A stretch of 64,000 nt of DNA from Oxalobacteraceae sp. CFBP 13730. GTDB taxonomy: Bacteria > Pseudomonadota > Gammaproteobacteria > Burkholderiales > Burkholderiaceae_D. The stretch lies in contig JACYUQ010000002.1 in NCBI GenBank assembly GCA_014841835.1, positions 1-64,000 of the forward strand. Direction: 5' to 3'. Positions 53,269 to 62,306 of the stretch are shown piece after piece (position 1 is the first letter of the stretch; every line of letters starts with the position of its first letter). The position numbers and the translations under genes are program-made. The notes beneath the pieces are model-generated. The model worked only from the letters and a program-made list of their open reading frames with translations. It was not told where the DNA came from and searched no databases.

Positions 53269-54330
53269 TTACACCGTGGCCGGCAGCGCCGGATAATCGG
53301 TGTAGCCGGTCGCGCCCGGATGGTAGAACGTGTCCGGGTTCGGCTTGTTGAGCGGTGCGTTCAGTTGCAGGCGTTCCACCAGGTCCGGATTGGCGATGTA
53401 CAGCTGGCCCCACGAGACTGCATCGGCGGTGCCGCTGGCGATCAGTTCTTCGGCCTTTTCCTTGCTCAGCTGCTGGTTCGCGATCCAGACACCGCCGAAT
53501 TCCTTCTTGATCATCGGGCCCAGTTCATCCGGGCTCTGGCCTTCGCGGGTGAAGATGAACGCGATCTTGCGGCGGCCCAGTTCACGCGCGACGTAGCCGA
53601 AGGTCTCGGCCGGCGTCGAGTCGCCCATATCGTGCGAGTCGCGTGCCGGTGCCAGGTGCATGCCGACACGGTCGGCGCCCCAGACGTCGATGCAGGCATC
53701 GGTTACTTCCAGCAGCAGGCGCGCACGGTTCTCGATCGAGCCGCCGTAGGCGTCGGTGCGCTGGTTGGTCGAATCCTGCAGGAACTGGTCGAGCAGGTAG
53801 CCATTGGCGCCGTGAATTTCCACGCCGTCGAAGCCGGCCAGCTTGGCATTCTCGGCGCCCTTGCGGTAGGCCGACACGATGCCCGGGAGTTCTTCGATGT
53901 CCAGCGCGCGCGGGGTGACGTATTCACGCTTCGGGCGCAGCAAGCTCACGTGGCCGTCCGGCTTGATCGCCGATGGGGCCACTGGCAGCTGGCCGTCCAG
54001 GAACGACGGGTCGGAAATGCGGCCGACGTGCCACAGCTGCAAAAAGATGCGGCCGCCGGCAGCGTGCACGGCGTCGGTCACGAGCTTCCAGCCTTTGACC
54101 TGCTCGTCGGACCAGATGCCCGGCGTATCAGCGTAGCCCACGCCCATCGGGGTGACCGAGGTGGCTTCGGACAGGATCAGGCCCGCCGAAGCGCGCTGCA
54201 CATAGTATTCGGCCATCAGGGCATTGGGGACGCGGCCGCTATCGGCGCGCGAGCGGGTCAGCGGTGCCATGACAATGCGGTTTGGCCATTCGAGGGCGCC
54301 GACCTTGATCGGATCAAACATGGTAGTCAT
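53269..54330 (-). CDS. nemA: Old yellow enzyme family alkene reductase
   Basis: 353 residues, FMN-dependent, TIM barrel. MAPLTRSRA near the N-terminus, EATSVTPMGVGY, GVEIHGANGYLLDQF (His-x2-Asn substrate pair), RTDAYGGSIENRARLL and SWGQLYIANPDLVER match NemA. It reduces electrophiles such as N-ethylmaleimide, nitrate esters or unsaturated carbonyls with NADPH. It lies 9 bp after an ArsR-type regulator gene, which probably senses the same electrophiles through cysteines. Start behind AGGAAAAC. Confidence 0.92.
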   Translation of the reverse strand: MTTMFDPIKVGALEWPNRIVMAPLTRSRADSGRVPNALMAEYYVQRASAGLILSEATSVTPMGVGYADTPGIWSDEQVKGWKLVTDAVHAAGGRIFLQLWHVGRISDPSFLDGQLPVAPSAIKPDGHVSLLRPKREYVTPRALDIEELPGIVSAYRKGAENAKLAGFDGVEIHGANGYLLDQFLQDSTNQRTDAYGGSIENRARLLLEVTDACIDVWGADRVGMHLAPARDSHDMGDSTPAETFGYVARELGRRKIAFIFTREGQSPDELGPMIKKEFGGVWIANQQLSKEKAEELIASGTADAVSWGQLYIANPDLVERLQLNAPLNKPNPDTFYHPGATGYTDYPALPATV

Positions 54331-54339
54331 CTTGTTTTC

Positions 54340-54636
54340 CTAGATTGCGTCGTTCAATTGGGCGAGGAAGGCTGCAATGGCTTCCTCGTTGCGATGATAA
54401 AAAACCCACTGGCCGACCCGGCGCGTGTCCACCAGGCCCGCGCGCTGCAGCGTGGCCAGGTGCGCCGACACCGTCGATTGCGACAGGCCGGTGCGCTGAT
54501 CGATCAGCTTGCAGCACACGCCCATCTCGAGCGGGTGTTCCTGCTCGCTGAAGTGCAGCTGCGGATCCTTCAGCCAGTGCAGGATCTGGCGCCGCACCGG
54601 GTTGGCCAGGGCCTTGTGGATCGCGTCGATATCCAT
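54340..54636 (-). CDS. ArsR-family repressor
   Basis: 98 residues. HTH with LSQSTVSAHLATLQRAGLV and wing RRVGQWVFYHRN. A GVCCKLID segment supplies two adjacent cysteines in the position used for thiol sensing; NemR-like control of a reductase is thus plausible, though NemR itself is TetR-type. It is cotranscribed with the OYE reductase downstream and has a perfect palindrome just upstream as candidate operator. The start is preceded by AAGGAACC. Confidence 0.9.
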   Translation of the reverse strand: MDIDAIHKALANPVRRQILHWLKDPQLHFSEQEHPLEMGVCCKLIDQRTGLSQSTVSAHLATLQRAGLVDTRRVGQWVFYHRNEEAIAAFLAQLNDAI

Positions 54637-54670
54637 CGGGTGGTTCCTTTATATCGGGATCTTTCGATCC

Positions 54671-54694
54671 GAATATCGTCATCTTACGATATTC
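54671..54694. promoter_or_regulatory. Candidate ArsR operator palindrome
   Basis: GAATATCGT-CATCTT-ACGATATTC, a perfect 9-bp inverted repeat with a 6-bp centre, 35 bp upstream of the arsR-like start. The AT-rich half-site fits ArsR/SmtB operators. Confidence 0.7.
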
Positions 54695-54733
54695 GAAAAA
54701 AGTCTGCTGGCGGGGGGCCGATTTTCGCTTTAG

Positions 54734-54793
54734 CTGGCGATCGCGCTGATCATCAGCGGCATCGCGATGCTCAAGCTGCTGTCGCCGGCGTGA
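54734..54793 (+). pseudogene. 3' remnant of an SMR-family (EmrE/SugE-like) transporter gene
   Basis: The frame reads LAIALIISGIAMLKLLSPA and stops with TGA, which is the shape of the last helix and C-terminus of small multidrug resistance proteins. It is preceded in frame by TAG, so nothing upstream survives. The rest of the gene was presumably deleted, leaving the fragment between the arsR promoter and the AstE-like gene. Confidence 0.5.
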
Positions 54794-54796
54794 AGA

Positions 54797-55771
54797 TCAG
54801 TTCTGTTCGCGTCCGAACACCGGATTCGGGCGGGTGAGGTAATACCACTCGGTGTTGGCAGCGGCGCTCGCGGCCGGGAACAGGATGCGGCCGCCGAATT
54901 CGGCGGTCACCGGCGTGCCGTCGGCGCGGGTGCCGATCAGTTCACCTTCGGCCACCGGATCGAAGCTTTTCCACGGACGCGCGAACGCGTCATCCGCGTG
55001 CAGCTTGTCATGCACGACGACCATCGACAACGCTTCCATGACATCGAAATCGACGGGCACCGGGTCCGGCGCGGCGATCAAGCCCAGGTGCGCCAGCGTA
55101 TTCATGATCGCGCGGTACGCCACATCGGGCGCGGCCGGATCGTCGTGCTGGCCGGCTTCGAGTGTCAGGGCGTAGCCGCCCGTGCTGCGCATGTATTCGG
55201 TGGTACCCACACCGTAGCGCAACACTGTCTCGAGTTCATCGGCACTGCGGCTGCGGCGCTGCACGCCGTCGCCATAGGTCGCCAGCCAGCCATCGACAAA
55301 CCGGCGCACGCCCAGGCGGCGCGCCCACGCGCGTTCTTTTTCGGCGTGGCCGAACGGCTGCAGCGTGCCGTCATTGTCGAGGGGACCAACCATCACGAAC
55401 GGCTCGCCGGTGGCCGCAAACGAGTGGATATCGAGCAGTACGTCGTGCTGGCCGAGCAGGGGGCACAGCCAGTTCGCGATCTGGTCCTCGAAGTCCTGCG
55501 GGTTCGCTTTCGGGAACAGGTCGCGGTTCAGGTTACGGTCGCCATTGCGCGTGACTTGCTGGTACGCCAGCGGATTGACGATCGGGACGAACGTCAGGCT
55601 GCCGGCGGCGATGTGCAGCGCGCCGCTGTCGATCTCGTCCATCACGCGCCGGATGGCTTTGGTGCCGCACACCTCATTGCCGTGGGTCGCGCCCATGATG
55701 ATGACGCGTGGGCCCGGTTGTAGGCCGGTGTAGTTGATGGATTTGAACTGGAACTGGCGGGGCAAAGTCAT
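54797..55771 (-). CDS. Succinylglutamate desuccinylase/aspartoacylase family zinc hydrolase
   Basis: 324 residues. Zinc ligands His30 and Glu33 in GATHGNEVCG and a third His in LLDIHSFAATGEP; RNLNRDLFP and GTTEYMRSTGG are typical of the AstE/AspA fold. It would hydrolyse an N-acyl amino acid. No ast operon genes are adjacent, so the arginine-catabolic name is not supported. The start gives MTLPRQFQF; a 19-residue extension upstream is unlikely. Confidence 0.85.
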   Translation of the reverse strand: MTLPRQFQFKSINYTGLQPGPRVIIMGATHGNEVCGTKAIRRVMDEIDSGALHIAAGSLTFVPIVNPLAYQQVTRNGDRNLNRDLFPKANPQDFEDQIANWLCPLLGQHDVLLDIHSFAATGEPFVMVGPLDNDGTLQPFGHAEKERAWARRLGVRRFVDGWLATYGDGVQRRSRSADELETVLRYGVGTTEYMRSTGGYALTLEAGQHDDPAAPDVAYRAIMNTLAHLGLIAAPDPVPVDFDVMEALSMVVVHDKLHADDAFARPWKSFDPVAEGELIGTRADGTPVTAEFGGRILFPAASAAANTEWYYLTRPNPVFGREQN

Positions 55772-55846
55772 GGGCGGTGTGAGTGAAGAGAAAATGGGTG
55801 GCGGTATTTTATCGGTAAATGCGAGCATTGACGCATGCCGGCTGCA

Positions 55847-56317
55847 CTAGCCCCGCGCCTCGATCACGCCAAATCCCGCTGGCGCATCGCCCAGATATGC
55901 CAGCACCGCATGCGCCTGGATATTCGCATCGAACTGCGCATTGGCCGCAATCGTCGCGCGCAGGCCAGGCACGATGTCCGGCGTGTGCGGCTGACGGTAC
56001 GCCTTGATCAGCAGCGCGACCAGATCGGCCGGCGCATCGGCCCGGCGCAGGCGGGCTTCGATGATGGCCAAGAGCGCGCGCTGCATGCGGGGCGTGGGAT
56101 TGCGGATCTCGCCGAACACGTAGGGCGTGTTGGTGATGGCCGCGCAGATGATGGTTTCCATCCGCTCGGCCTTGAGATCGGACGGAATGTCGAAGTACGC
56201 CTTGTTCCATCGGGTGTAGGGCGAAGCGTGACCGCGCGGGAAACGGTCGGCGTTTTCCAGCCCCAGCGCATAGCTGGCGCGGGCGAGCAGGTCGCCCAGG
56301 GTGTCTAGCAGTGCCAT
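55847..56317 (-). CDS. Conserved-looking hypothetical protein
   Basis: 156 residues, soluble, mostly helical, no signal peptide. Distinct stretches are MALLDTLGDLLARASYALGL, SPYTRWNKAYFDIPSDL, GEIRNPTPRMQRALLAIIE and a Gly-rich end FGVIEARG. I do not recognise the family. Coding is supported by strong codon-position bias and the lack of any better frame. It is 75 bp upstream of the AstE-like gene on the same strand and could be cotranscribed. No clear SD. Confidence 0.65.
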   Translation of the reverse strand: MALLDTLGDLLARASYALGLENADRFPRGHASPYTRWNKAYFDIPSDLKAERMETIICAAITNTPYVFGEIRNPTPRMQRALLAIIEARLRRADAPADLVALLIKAYRQPHTPDIVPGLRATIAANAQFDANIQAHAVLAYLGDAPAGFGVIEARG

Positions 56318-56398
56318 GGCAGGCTGTGTTGCGCTTGTGTCATCCCGGGAGTGTAGCGCATGCCTGCCAGGTACGCAGGGTGGCCGCCGACGAAGCGC

Positions 56399-57280
56399 TT
56401 ACGCGAAACGCCCGGCGCGAAAATCCTCGACCGCCTGATGCAGCTCGGCCTGGGTATTCATCACGAACGGTCCGTACTGCGCGATCGGCTCGCTCAAAGG
56501 GCGCCCGGCCAGTACCAGCAGGCGCGTGGGTGCGATCGCCTTGATCCGCACGCCGTCGGCGCCGGCGGCATTGTCGAGGATCGCCATGCGCGTTTGCGGC
56601 ACGCCTTTGCCGTCGATGACCGCTTCCCCGCGAAACACATACACGAACGCATTGTGCCCGGCCGGAATCGGCTGCTCGAACGTCACGCCGGCCGGGATCT
56701 CGAGATCGAGATACAGCGGCTCGGTATGCGCCCGCTGCACCGCGCCGTCGATGCCATGCGTGTGGCCGGCGATCACCTGCACGGTCACGCCGTCAGGCGT
56801 TGTCAGGCGCGGCACTTCTTCAAGCGGGATGTCGCGGTACCACGGCGCCGTCATCTTGTCGCTCGCGGGCAGATTGAGCCACAGCTGGGAGCCTTCCATC
56901 AGGCCGGCGTTCTGCTCCGGCATCTCGGAATGGATCACGCCGCGCCCGGCCGTCATCCACTGCACGCCGCCATCGGTGACCAGGCCTTCGTTGCCGGCGC
57001 TGTCACGGTGGCGCATGCGCCCGGCCAGCATGTAGGTGATGGTCTCGAAGCCCCGGTGCGGGTGCTCGGGAAAGCCGGCGATGTAGTCGCCCGGCTTGTC
57101 GCTGCCGAAAGCGTCGAGCATCAGGAACGGGTCCAGGCGGCGCTGCAGGGGACCCGTCAGGATGCGGTTGATGCGTACGCCCGCGCCGTCCATCACGAAC
57201 TGCCCGTTGATGATGCGCTCGACGCCGCGGTTTTTGACGAGAGGCGCCGTGGTGACCGGATGGGTGACAGTGCTGGTCAA
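56399..57280 (-). CDS. Pirin family protein
   Basis: 293 residues, bicupin. Metal-binding HPHRGFETITYML (His73, His75) and VIHSEMPE lie in the N-terminal cupin; LWLNLP and a typical C-terminal PLSEPIAQYGPFVMNT follow. Pirins are quercetinase-like or redox-sensing. TTG start after CAGGAGAACAGA; no ATG is available before the cupin. It follows azoR by 52 bp on the same strand, and both are probably controlled by the LysR gene opposite. Confidence 0.9.
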   Translation of the reverse strand: MTSTVTHPVTTAPLVKNRGVERIINGQFVMDGAGVRINRILTGPLQRRLDPFLMLDAFGSDKPGDYIAGFPEHPHRGFETITYMLAGRMRHRDSAGNEGLVTDGGVQWMTAGRGVIHSEMPEQNAGLMEGSQLWLNLPASDKMTAPWYRDIPLEEVPRLTTPDGVTVQVIAGHTHGIDGAVQRAHTEPLYLDLEIPAGVTFEQPIPAGHNAFVYVFRGEAVIDGKGVPQTRMAILDNAAGADGVRIKAIAPTRLLVLAGRPLSEPIAQYGPFVMNTQAELHQAVEDFRAGRFA

Positions 57281-57332
57281 TCTGTTCTCCTGGTGGTTGC
57301 GCCGCCTGACGGCGGCCGGGGTCTTACCAGTA

Positions 57333-57929
57333 TTACGCCAGTGCCGCTTCAATGGCGGCGTTGGCCGCTGCCTGGCCCGCAGCCACTGCATCGGGGCCCA
57401 TCGCCATGCCCGACGAATAGATGTAGGTCTGGTCGACCAGGCCCAGGAAGCCCAGCAGCGCGCGCATCTGCGGCACTTGCGGATCCTGCGTCTCTTCATA
57501 CACACCGCCACGCGCTGCGGCCACGTAGACCTTCTTGTTCTTGAGCAGGCCTTCCGGACCGGTCTCGGTATAGCGGAACGTCACACCAGCGCGGGCAATG
57601 GCATCGAACCAGCTTTTCAGCTGCACCGGCATCGAGAAGTTGTACATCGGTGCGCCCAGCACGATCACGTCGGCCGCCTGCGCTTCGAGGATCAGCGCGT
57701 CGTCCTGCTCCACACGCGCCAGTTGCGCGGCGCTGCGCTGGTCACCCGGCGTGAACAGCGCGCCCAGTGCTACGCCGTCGAGGAGCAGCACCGGGGCCGC
57801 GCCCAGGTCGCGGCGTACGATCGTGGCGCCCGGATTGGCGGCGACCAGCTTGTCGACGATCTGTTGCGTGACGCGGGTCGATTCGGAAGCGTCGCCGCGG
57901 ATGCTCGAGGTGATGTGCAGGATGTTCAT
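57333..57929 (-). CDS. azoR: FMN-dependent NADH-azoreductase
   Basis: 198 residues, flavodoxin-like. MNILHITSSIRGDASESTRV binds the FMN phosphate; GAPMYNFSMPVQLKSWFDAIARAG is the AzoR signature; AARGG follows. It reduces quinones and azo dyes by two electrons. Start after AAAGGACC. Divergent from a LysR gene with 108 bp between, cotranscribed with pirin. Confidence 0.95.
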   Translation of the reverse strand: MNILHITSSIRGDASESTRVTQQIVDKLVAANPGATIVRRDLGAAPVLLLDGVALGALFTPGDQRSAAQLARVEQDDALILEAQAADVIVLGAPMYNFSMPVQLKSWFDAIARAGVTFRYTETGPEGLLKNKKVYVAAARGGVYEETQDPQVPQMRALLGFLGLVDQTYIYSSGMAMGPDAVAAGQAAANAAIEAALA

Positions 57930-58037
57930 GGTGGTGGTCCTTTCAGGGGTGGAGTCGCGATGTGTTCACTGTATCCTTTCCAAAAACAATGCGAAAGCCC
58001 GTAAAATGGATAACATTATTCTGCTGATGGGACAATC

Positions 58038-59009
58038 ATGGATGTCGAACCGAATGACCTGCTGCTGTTTGCCCGCATCGTCGAGGCGGGGAGCTTCACG
58101 CGCGCTGCCGACCGCGTCAATTTGCCGAAGTCGACCGTGTCGCGCCGCCTGGCGCTGCTCGAGACGACCCTGGGCGAGCGGCTGCTGCAGCGCACGACGC
58201 GCAAGCTGGTGGTGACGGAATTCGGTGCCAGCCTGTACGAACACGCGCGGCGCCTGGCCGATGAGGTGGAAGCGGCCGGCGCACTGGCCCAGCACCGCCA
58301 GGGCGAGCCAAGCGGCAAGCTGCGCATCTCGGCACCGGGCGACTTTGCCAACAGCACGCTGAATCACGTGATCGCGCGCTTTCTCGAGCGCTACCCGGCC
58401 GTCACGCTCGAGATGGACCTGACGCCGCGCCGGGTCGACCTGGTGGCCGAGAATTTCGACATCGCCATCCGCATGGGCGACTTGCCGGACGATGCCACGC
58501 TCAGTGCGCGCCCATTCATCCTCGAGCAGCCTGGCTTGTTTGCATCACCGGCCTACCTGGCGCGCCACGGGATTCCCGAACATCCGGACGATCTGGCCAC
58601 GCACGACGTGCTGTGCATCCTGAGTCGCAGTGGCGGCGCAATGCCATGGACGCTGATTCGCGGGAAGGTGCGCTGGCAGCGCGTGCTGCAGAGCCGGCTG
58701 ACGGCCAATTCACCCGACCTGCTGGCGCGCATCGCCGCGCGTGGTGCCGGGATTGCGCTCAGCTCGACGCTGTTTGCCGAACCGTATATGCAGACGGGTG
58801 AACTGGTGCGGGTGCTGCCGGAATGGGAAATGCCGACTGCGAATGGCTGGGCCGTGTTCCCGAGCCGCAAGCTGATGCCGGCCAAGACGCGCGCGTTTCT
58901 GGCGATGATGGAAGAGACCTGTACCGCCCACGGCCATGGGCCGGAGCAGATCGCTGCGGCATTCAGGGCGAAGGCCGCATTGGAGGAGGGTGCGCCGGAC
59001 GTTGCCTGA
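58038..59009 (+). CDS. LysR-family regulator (divergent to azoR-pirin)
   Basis: 323 residues. HTH: LLLFARIVEAGSFTRAADRV, LPKSTVSRRLALLE and GERLLQRTTRKLVVT, of the group found beside quinone or azo reductases. The effector domain is intact. The shared 108-bp intergenic region contains an interrupted inverted repeat TATCC...GGATA, a possible binding site. It ends 6 bp before the convergent psd stop. Confidence 0.92.
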   Translation: MDVEPNDLLLFARIVEAGSFTRAADRVNLPKSTVSRRLALLETTLGERLLQRTTRKLVVTEFGASLYEHARRLADEVEAAGALAQHRQGEPSGKLRISAPGDFANSTLNHVIARFLERYPAVTLEMDLTPRRVDLVAENFDIAIRMGDLPDDATLSARPFILEQPGLFASPAYLARHGIPEHPDDLATHDVLCILSRSGGAMPWTLIRGKVRWQRVLQSRLTANSPDLLARIAARGAGIALSSTLFAEPYMQTGELVRVLPEWEMPTANGWAVFPSRKLMPAKTRAFLAMMEETCTAHGHGPEQIAAAFRAKAALEEGAPDVA

Positions 59010-59015
59010 GAACGA

Positions 59016-59867
59016 TCAGCGCAGCGGCCGGTTGCCCATCACATCGCCCAGGCGCACCTTGCCCTCGGGCGCCCAGGCCGGATTGAAGCGGATCGCGTTT
59101 TTCTGGAACAGCATCACGACGGTGGAGCCGAGCAGGAAGCGGCCCATCTCGTCGCCTTTTTTCAGCGTGACCTGACCCGGCTCGTACTGCCAGTCGCAGA
59201 TGCGCGCCATGCGCGGCGGATTGACGACGCCATGCCAGACGGTAGCCATACTGCCGACAATGGTCGCGCCCACGAGCGTCATCACGAATGGCCCGAACTC
59301 GTCGCTGTCGAACACGCACACGACACGCTCGTTGCGCGCGAACAGCCCCGGCACGCCGCGCGCTGTCGTCGGGTTCACCGAGAACAGCTTGCCCGGCACA
59401 TAGATCATGCGCGTCAGGCGGCCGTCGCACGGCATGTGGATGCGGTGGTAATCCTTCGGGCTCAGGTAGACGTTGGCGAAGTGGCCGTGCTGAAAGTGCG
59501 CCGCCAGCGTCTGGTCGCCGCCGACCAGCTCGGCCGTCGTGAACTTGTGGCCCTTGGCCTGGAAGATCTGGTGGTCATCGATGTCGCCGAACTGGCTGAT
59601 CGCGCCGTCGACCGGACACACATAATCGGCCTGTGCCAGCGGGCGTACGCCATCGCGCAGGGCGCGCGTGAAAAACTCGTTGAAGCTCGGGTAGCTGGCG
59701 ATGTCCGGATTGGCCGCTTCGCTCATGTCGACGCCATATTTGCCCACGAACCAACGGATCAGGCCAGTCGTCATCGACCCGCCACGATGGCCGGCAACGC
59801 GCCCGGCGAGGTTGGTCATTGCCTGCTTCGGCATCACATATTGGGGCAGGACTTTGAGTCGGGACAC
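59016..59867 (-). CDS. psd: Phosphatidylserine decarboxylase proenzyme
   Basis: 283 residues. Makes phosphatidylethanolamine at the inner membrane. The self-cleavage motif LGST (246-249) generates the pyruvoyl group at Ser248; Asp87 (CPVDGAIS) and His144 (YHRIHMP) complete the protease triad. Start is GTG with AAAGGCG upstream. It is monocistronic; upstream lies the AT-rich leader shared with a TonB receptor gene. Confidence 0.95.
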   Translation of the reverse strand: MSRLKVLPQYVMPKQAMTNLAGRVAGHRGGSMTTGLIRWFVGKYGVDMSEAANPDIASYPSFNEFFTRALRDGVRPLAQADYVCPVDGAISQFGDIDDHQIFQAKGHKFTTAELVGGDQTLAAHFQHGHFANVYLSPKDYHRIHMPCDGRLTRMIYVPGKLFSVNPTTARGVPGLFARNERVVCVFDSDEFGPFVMTLVGATIVGSMATVWHGVVNPPRMARICDWQYEPGQVTLKKGDEMGRFLLGSTVVMLFQKNAIRFNPAWAPEGKVRLGDVMGNRPLR

Positions 59868-59989
59868 GGTCGATCGCCTTTCGCGGAAAAGTGCGCATTA
59901 TAGCTGGGCATGTCAAAAGGAAATTCTGTTGCCGCTTTTAACACTGTTGAGGCGAGTGTACCGCAGGTAGCCGTGGGATGGCGGACAGT

Positions 59990-60071
59990 GAAAGCATGCG
60001 CTTTCCTATTATTTATAAGTTCCATGAACTAGCAATATAGGATGCGCTTTCATCGAATAGAAAATTTCTAT
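59990..60071. promoter_or_regulatory. AT-rich leader with three perfect palindromes
   Basis: Between divergent psd and the TonB receptor: GAAAGC-ATGC-GCTTTC (59990-60005), AGTTC-CAT-GAACT (60018-60030) and ATAGAAA-A-TTTCTAT (60057-60071). ATGCGCTTTC occurs twice (59996 and 60042). These look like operator or promoter elements for the receptor gene. None is a clear Fur box. Confidence 0.5.
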
Positions 60072-60142
60072 ATTTACGTTTACATTCTGCTACAAGGTGG
60101 CATATTCTGGCACGGCCTGTTCAATAACCTGGAGAAGCCGCC

Positions 60143-62299
60143 GTGACGAATTTGCCAAAGCACTACACCGTGTCGCTGTTGATCGCTGCAAGCCTGCCGC
60201 TACCGGCAGCTGCCCAGACTGAACCTGGCATCCCGCAGGTGGACATCCGGGGCAGCGCTGCCGGCTACGATGCGCGTCGCGACGACACGGCCACCCGCAT
60301 CGTCATCAAGCGCGACGAACTCACGCGCTACGGTGACCGCTCCATTCTGGATGCGCTGCGGCGCGTGCCGGGTGTGACGATCGACGGCAGCAGCGGTCAG
60401 GGCGGAACGGTCCAGCTGCGTGGCCTGGGCGCTGGCTACACGCAGGTACTGATCAACGGTGAACGGGCGCCCGGCAACTTCAGCTTCGACACACTGTCGC
60501 CCGAAGTGGTCGAGCGCATCGAAGTACTGCGCGCCGCGACGGCAGACCTGTCGACGCAGGCGGTGGCCGGCACGGTCAACATCGTCCTGCGCCACGTGGC
60601 CAAGACACGGGAGCGCGAGCTCAAGCTGGGCATGCTCGGTTCGGATGTGTTCAGGGGGCCGAACGCGTCCCTGCAACTGAGCGACCGGCGCGAGGGCTTC
60701 GCGTGGTCGCTGGCCGGCGATGGCGTGAGCGAACGGTTCGATCGCGTCAATGGCATGGTGCTCGAAAACACAGGAACCGACGGTGCCGTTGACCTGCTGC
60801 GAACGACAGCCACTGACGAACGTGGCCGCATGCGACGCCTGAACCTGACGCCGCGCCTGGAGTGGACACTGGCTGGCGGCGACAAGATCACGTCCGAAAC
60901 GTTTGTGAACGTGACCCGGTTTCGCCACCGGGGACATGCCCTTGTCAGCACGCTGATCGGCGGCCCGCCACCTGCGCCCGACCTGGTCACGCACTACCGC
61001 GCCGATGACGAAACGGCGCGCACCGACCTGCGCTGGAGCAGGGGCTTCCCGTCCGGCGCCAGCATCGAAGCCAAGCTTGGCCTGACGGGTGAGCGCAGCG
61101 AGAATGTGAGTTTGCGCGATGGGCGCGACGCGGACGGCAATCCCGAGACGGATGGCCGTATCGACGGCGCGCGGCGTGACCGCGGCGTCAATTCAACCGG
61201 CAAGGCCATGCGCAAACTCGGCAGCGGTCATGCGCTTGCCACTGGCTGGGACGGCAGCGTCACGTGGCGCGATGAAACGCGCGTCGAGCAGGATCGTGTG
61301 CGCACGTTCCCGTCCGGGCTGGCGCTGGACGAAACGTTCGAAGCGCGCGTGACCCGGCTGGCCATGTATGCCCAGGACGAGTGGGACATCACGCCGCACT
61401 GGTCGATGTACCTGGGGCTGCGCTGGGAGGGCATCCGCACCCGCGCATCCGGCAATTCGTTTGCCTCGACCCGCTCCGGTTCCGGCGTCTGGAGTCCGGT
61501 CATGCAGACCTTGTGGAAGATCCCGGGCCGCAAGGGCGACCAGATGCGCTTTGCACTCACGCGCACCTACAAGGAGCCGGACTTGTGGAACCTGCTCCCG
61601 CGGCGCCAGGCGTTCGAAAACAACAGCGCCACCGAGGCCGACTTCCAGGGCAATCCGAACCTCAAGCCCGAACTGGCGTGGGGCGTCGACGCCGCTTACG
61701 AGCATTACTGGGCCGAGAACGCGATGGTGTCGCTCGCCACCTCGCTGCGCCGCATTGACGATTACACGAGCAACCGCATTTATTTTGACGGCTACCGCTG
61801 GATCTTCACGCCGGTGAACGACGGCCGCGCAGACACCCGCTCAGTGGAGCTGGAAACGAAGTTTCCGCTGAAGTCCCTGTTTGCGGGCGCGCCGGAGATC
61901 GACGTGCGGGCGGGCGTGGCGCGCCACTGGTCGCGCGTCGAATCGGTACCCGGCCCCGATAATCGTCTCGAACGGCAAACGCCGCTGTCGGCCAATCTGG
62001 GGATCGATTACCGCCGGGGCGCGCTGACACTGGGCAGCAGCGTAGCGCACAAGCGCAATGGTCTGGTGCGCGTGACGGCCACTCGCGGTTACTACACCGC
62101 GCCGCGCACCGACCTGGATGCGTACGCCGCCTGGCGCATCGATGCCAAGCGCTTGCTGCGGCTGTCGCTGGCCAACCTGCTGCGCGAGAACGAAGGATTC
62201 GAGCCGTCGTACGCCGACCCGGTGACAGGCCTGGAAAAACGCCGGTTCTATTTCACCGGCCCGCTGCGCGCCACGCTTACGTATCAGCTGGCGTTTTGA
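60143..62299 (+). CDS. TonB-dependent outer-membrane receptor (FepA/ferric siderophore type plan)
   Basis: 718 residues. GTG start after CCTGGAGAAG, signal peptide VSLLIAASLPLPAAAQ. Plug (~35-150): SILDALRRVPGVTIDG, VQLRGLGAGYTQVLINGE and VVERIEVLRAATADLSTQAVAGTVNIVLR; the barrel follows and ends in a terminal Phe (LTYQLAF). The gene stands alone with no transport or siderophore genes beside it. Metal, siderophore or sugar uptake are all possible. Confidence 0.88.
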   Translation: MTNLPKHYTVSLLIAASLPLPAAAQTEPGIPQVDIRGSAAGYDARRDDTATRIVIKRDELTRYGDRSILDALRRVPGVTIDGSSGQGGTVQLRGLGAGYTQVLINGERAPGNFSFDTLSPEVVERIEVLRAATADLSTQAVAGTVNIVLRHVAKTRERELKLGMLGSDVFRGPNASLQLSDRREGFAWSLAGDGVSERFDRVNGMVLENTGTDGAVDLLRTTATDERGRMRRLNLTPRLEWTLAGGDKITSETFVNVTRFRHRGHALVSTLIGGPPPAPDLVTHYRADDETARTDLRWSRGFPSGASIEAKLGLTGERSENVSLRDGRDADGNPETDGRIDGARRDRGVNSTGKAMRKLGSGHALATGWDGSVTWRDETRVEQDRVRTFPSGLALDETFEARVTRLAMYAQDEWDITPHWSMYLGLRWEGIRTRASGNSFASTRSGSGVWSPVMQTLWKIPGRKGDQMRFALTRTYKEPDLWNLLPRRQAFENNSATEADFQGNPNLKPELAWGVDAAYEHYWAENAMVSLATSLRRIDDYTSNRIYFDGYRWIFTPVNDGRADTRSVELETKFPLKSLFAGAPEIDVRAGVARHWSRVESVPGPDNRLERQTPLSANLGIDYRRGALTLGSSVAHKRNGLVRVTATRGYYTAPRTDLDAYAAWRIDAKRLLRLSLANLLRENEGFEPSYADPVTGLEKRRFYFTGPLRATLTYQLAF

Positions 62300-62306
62300 T
62301 TGCTTT

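Noticed and set aside
53143..54837. 564-residue plus-strand ORF
   Set aside because: Antisense to the OYE reductase and ArsR genes; Arg/His-rich with no domain.
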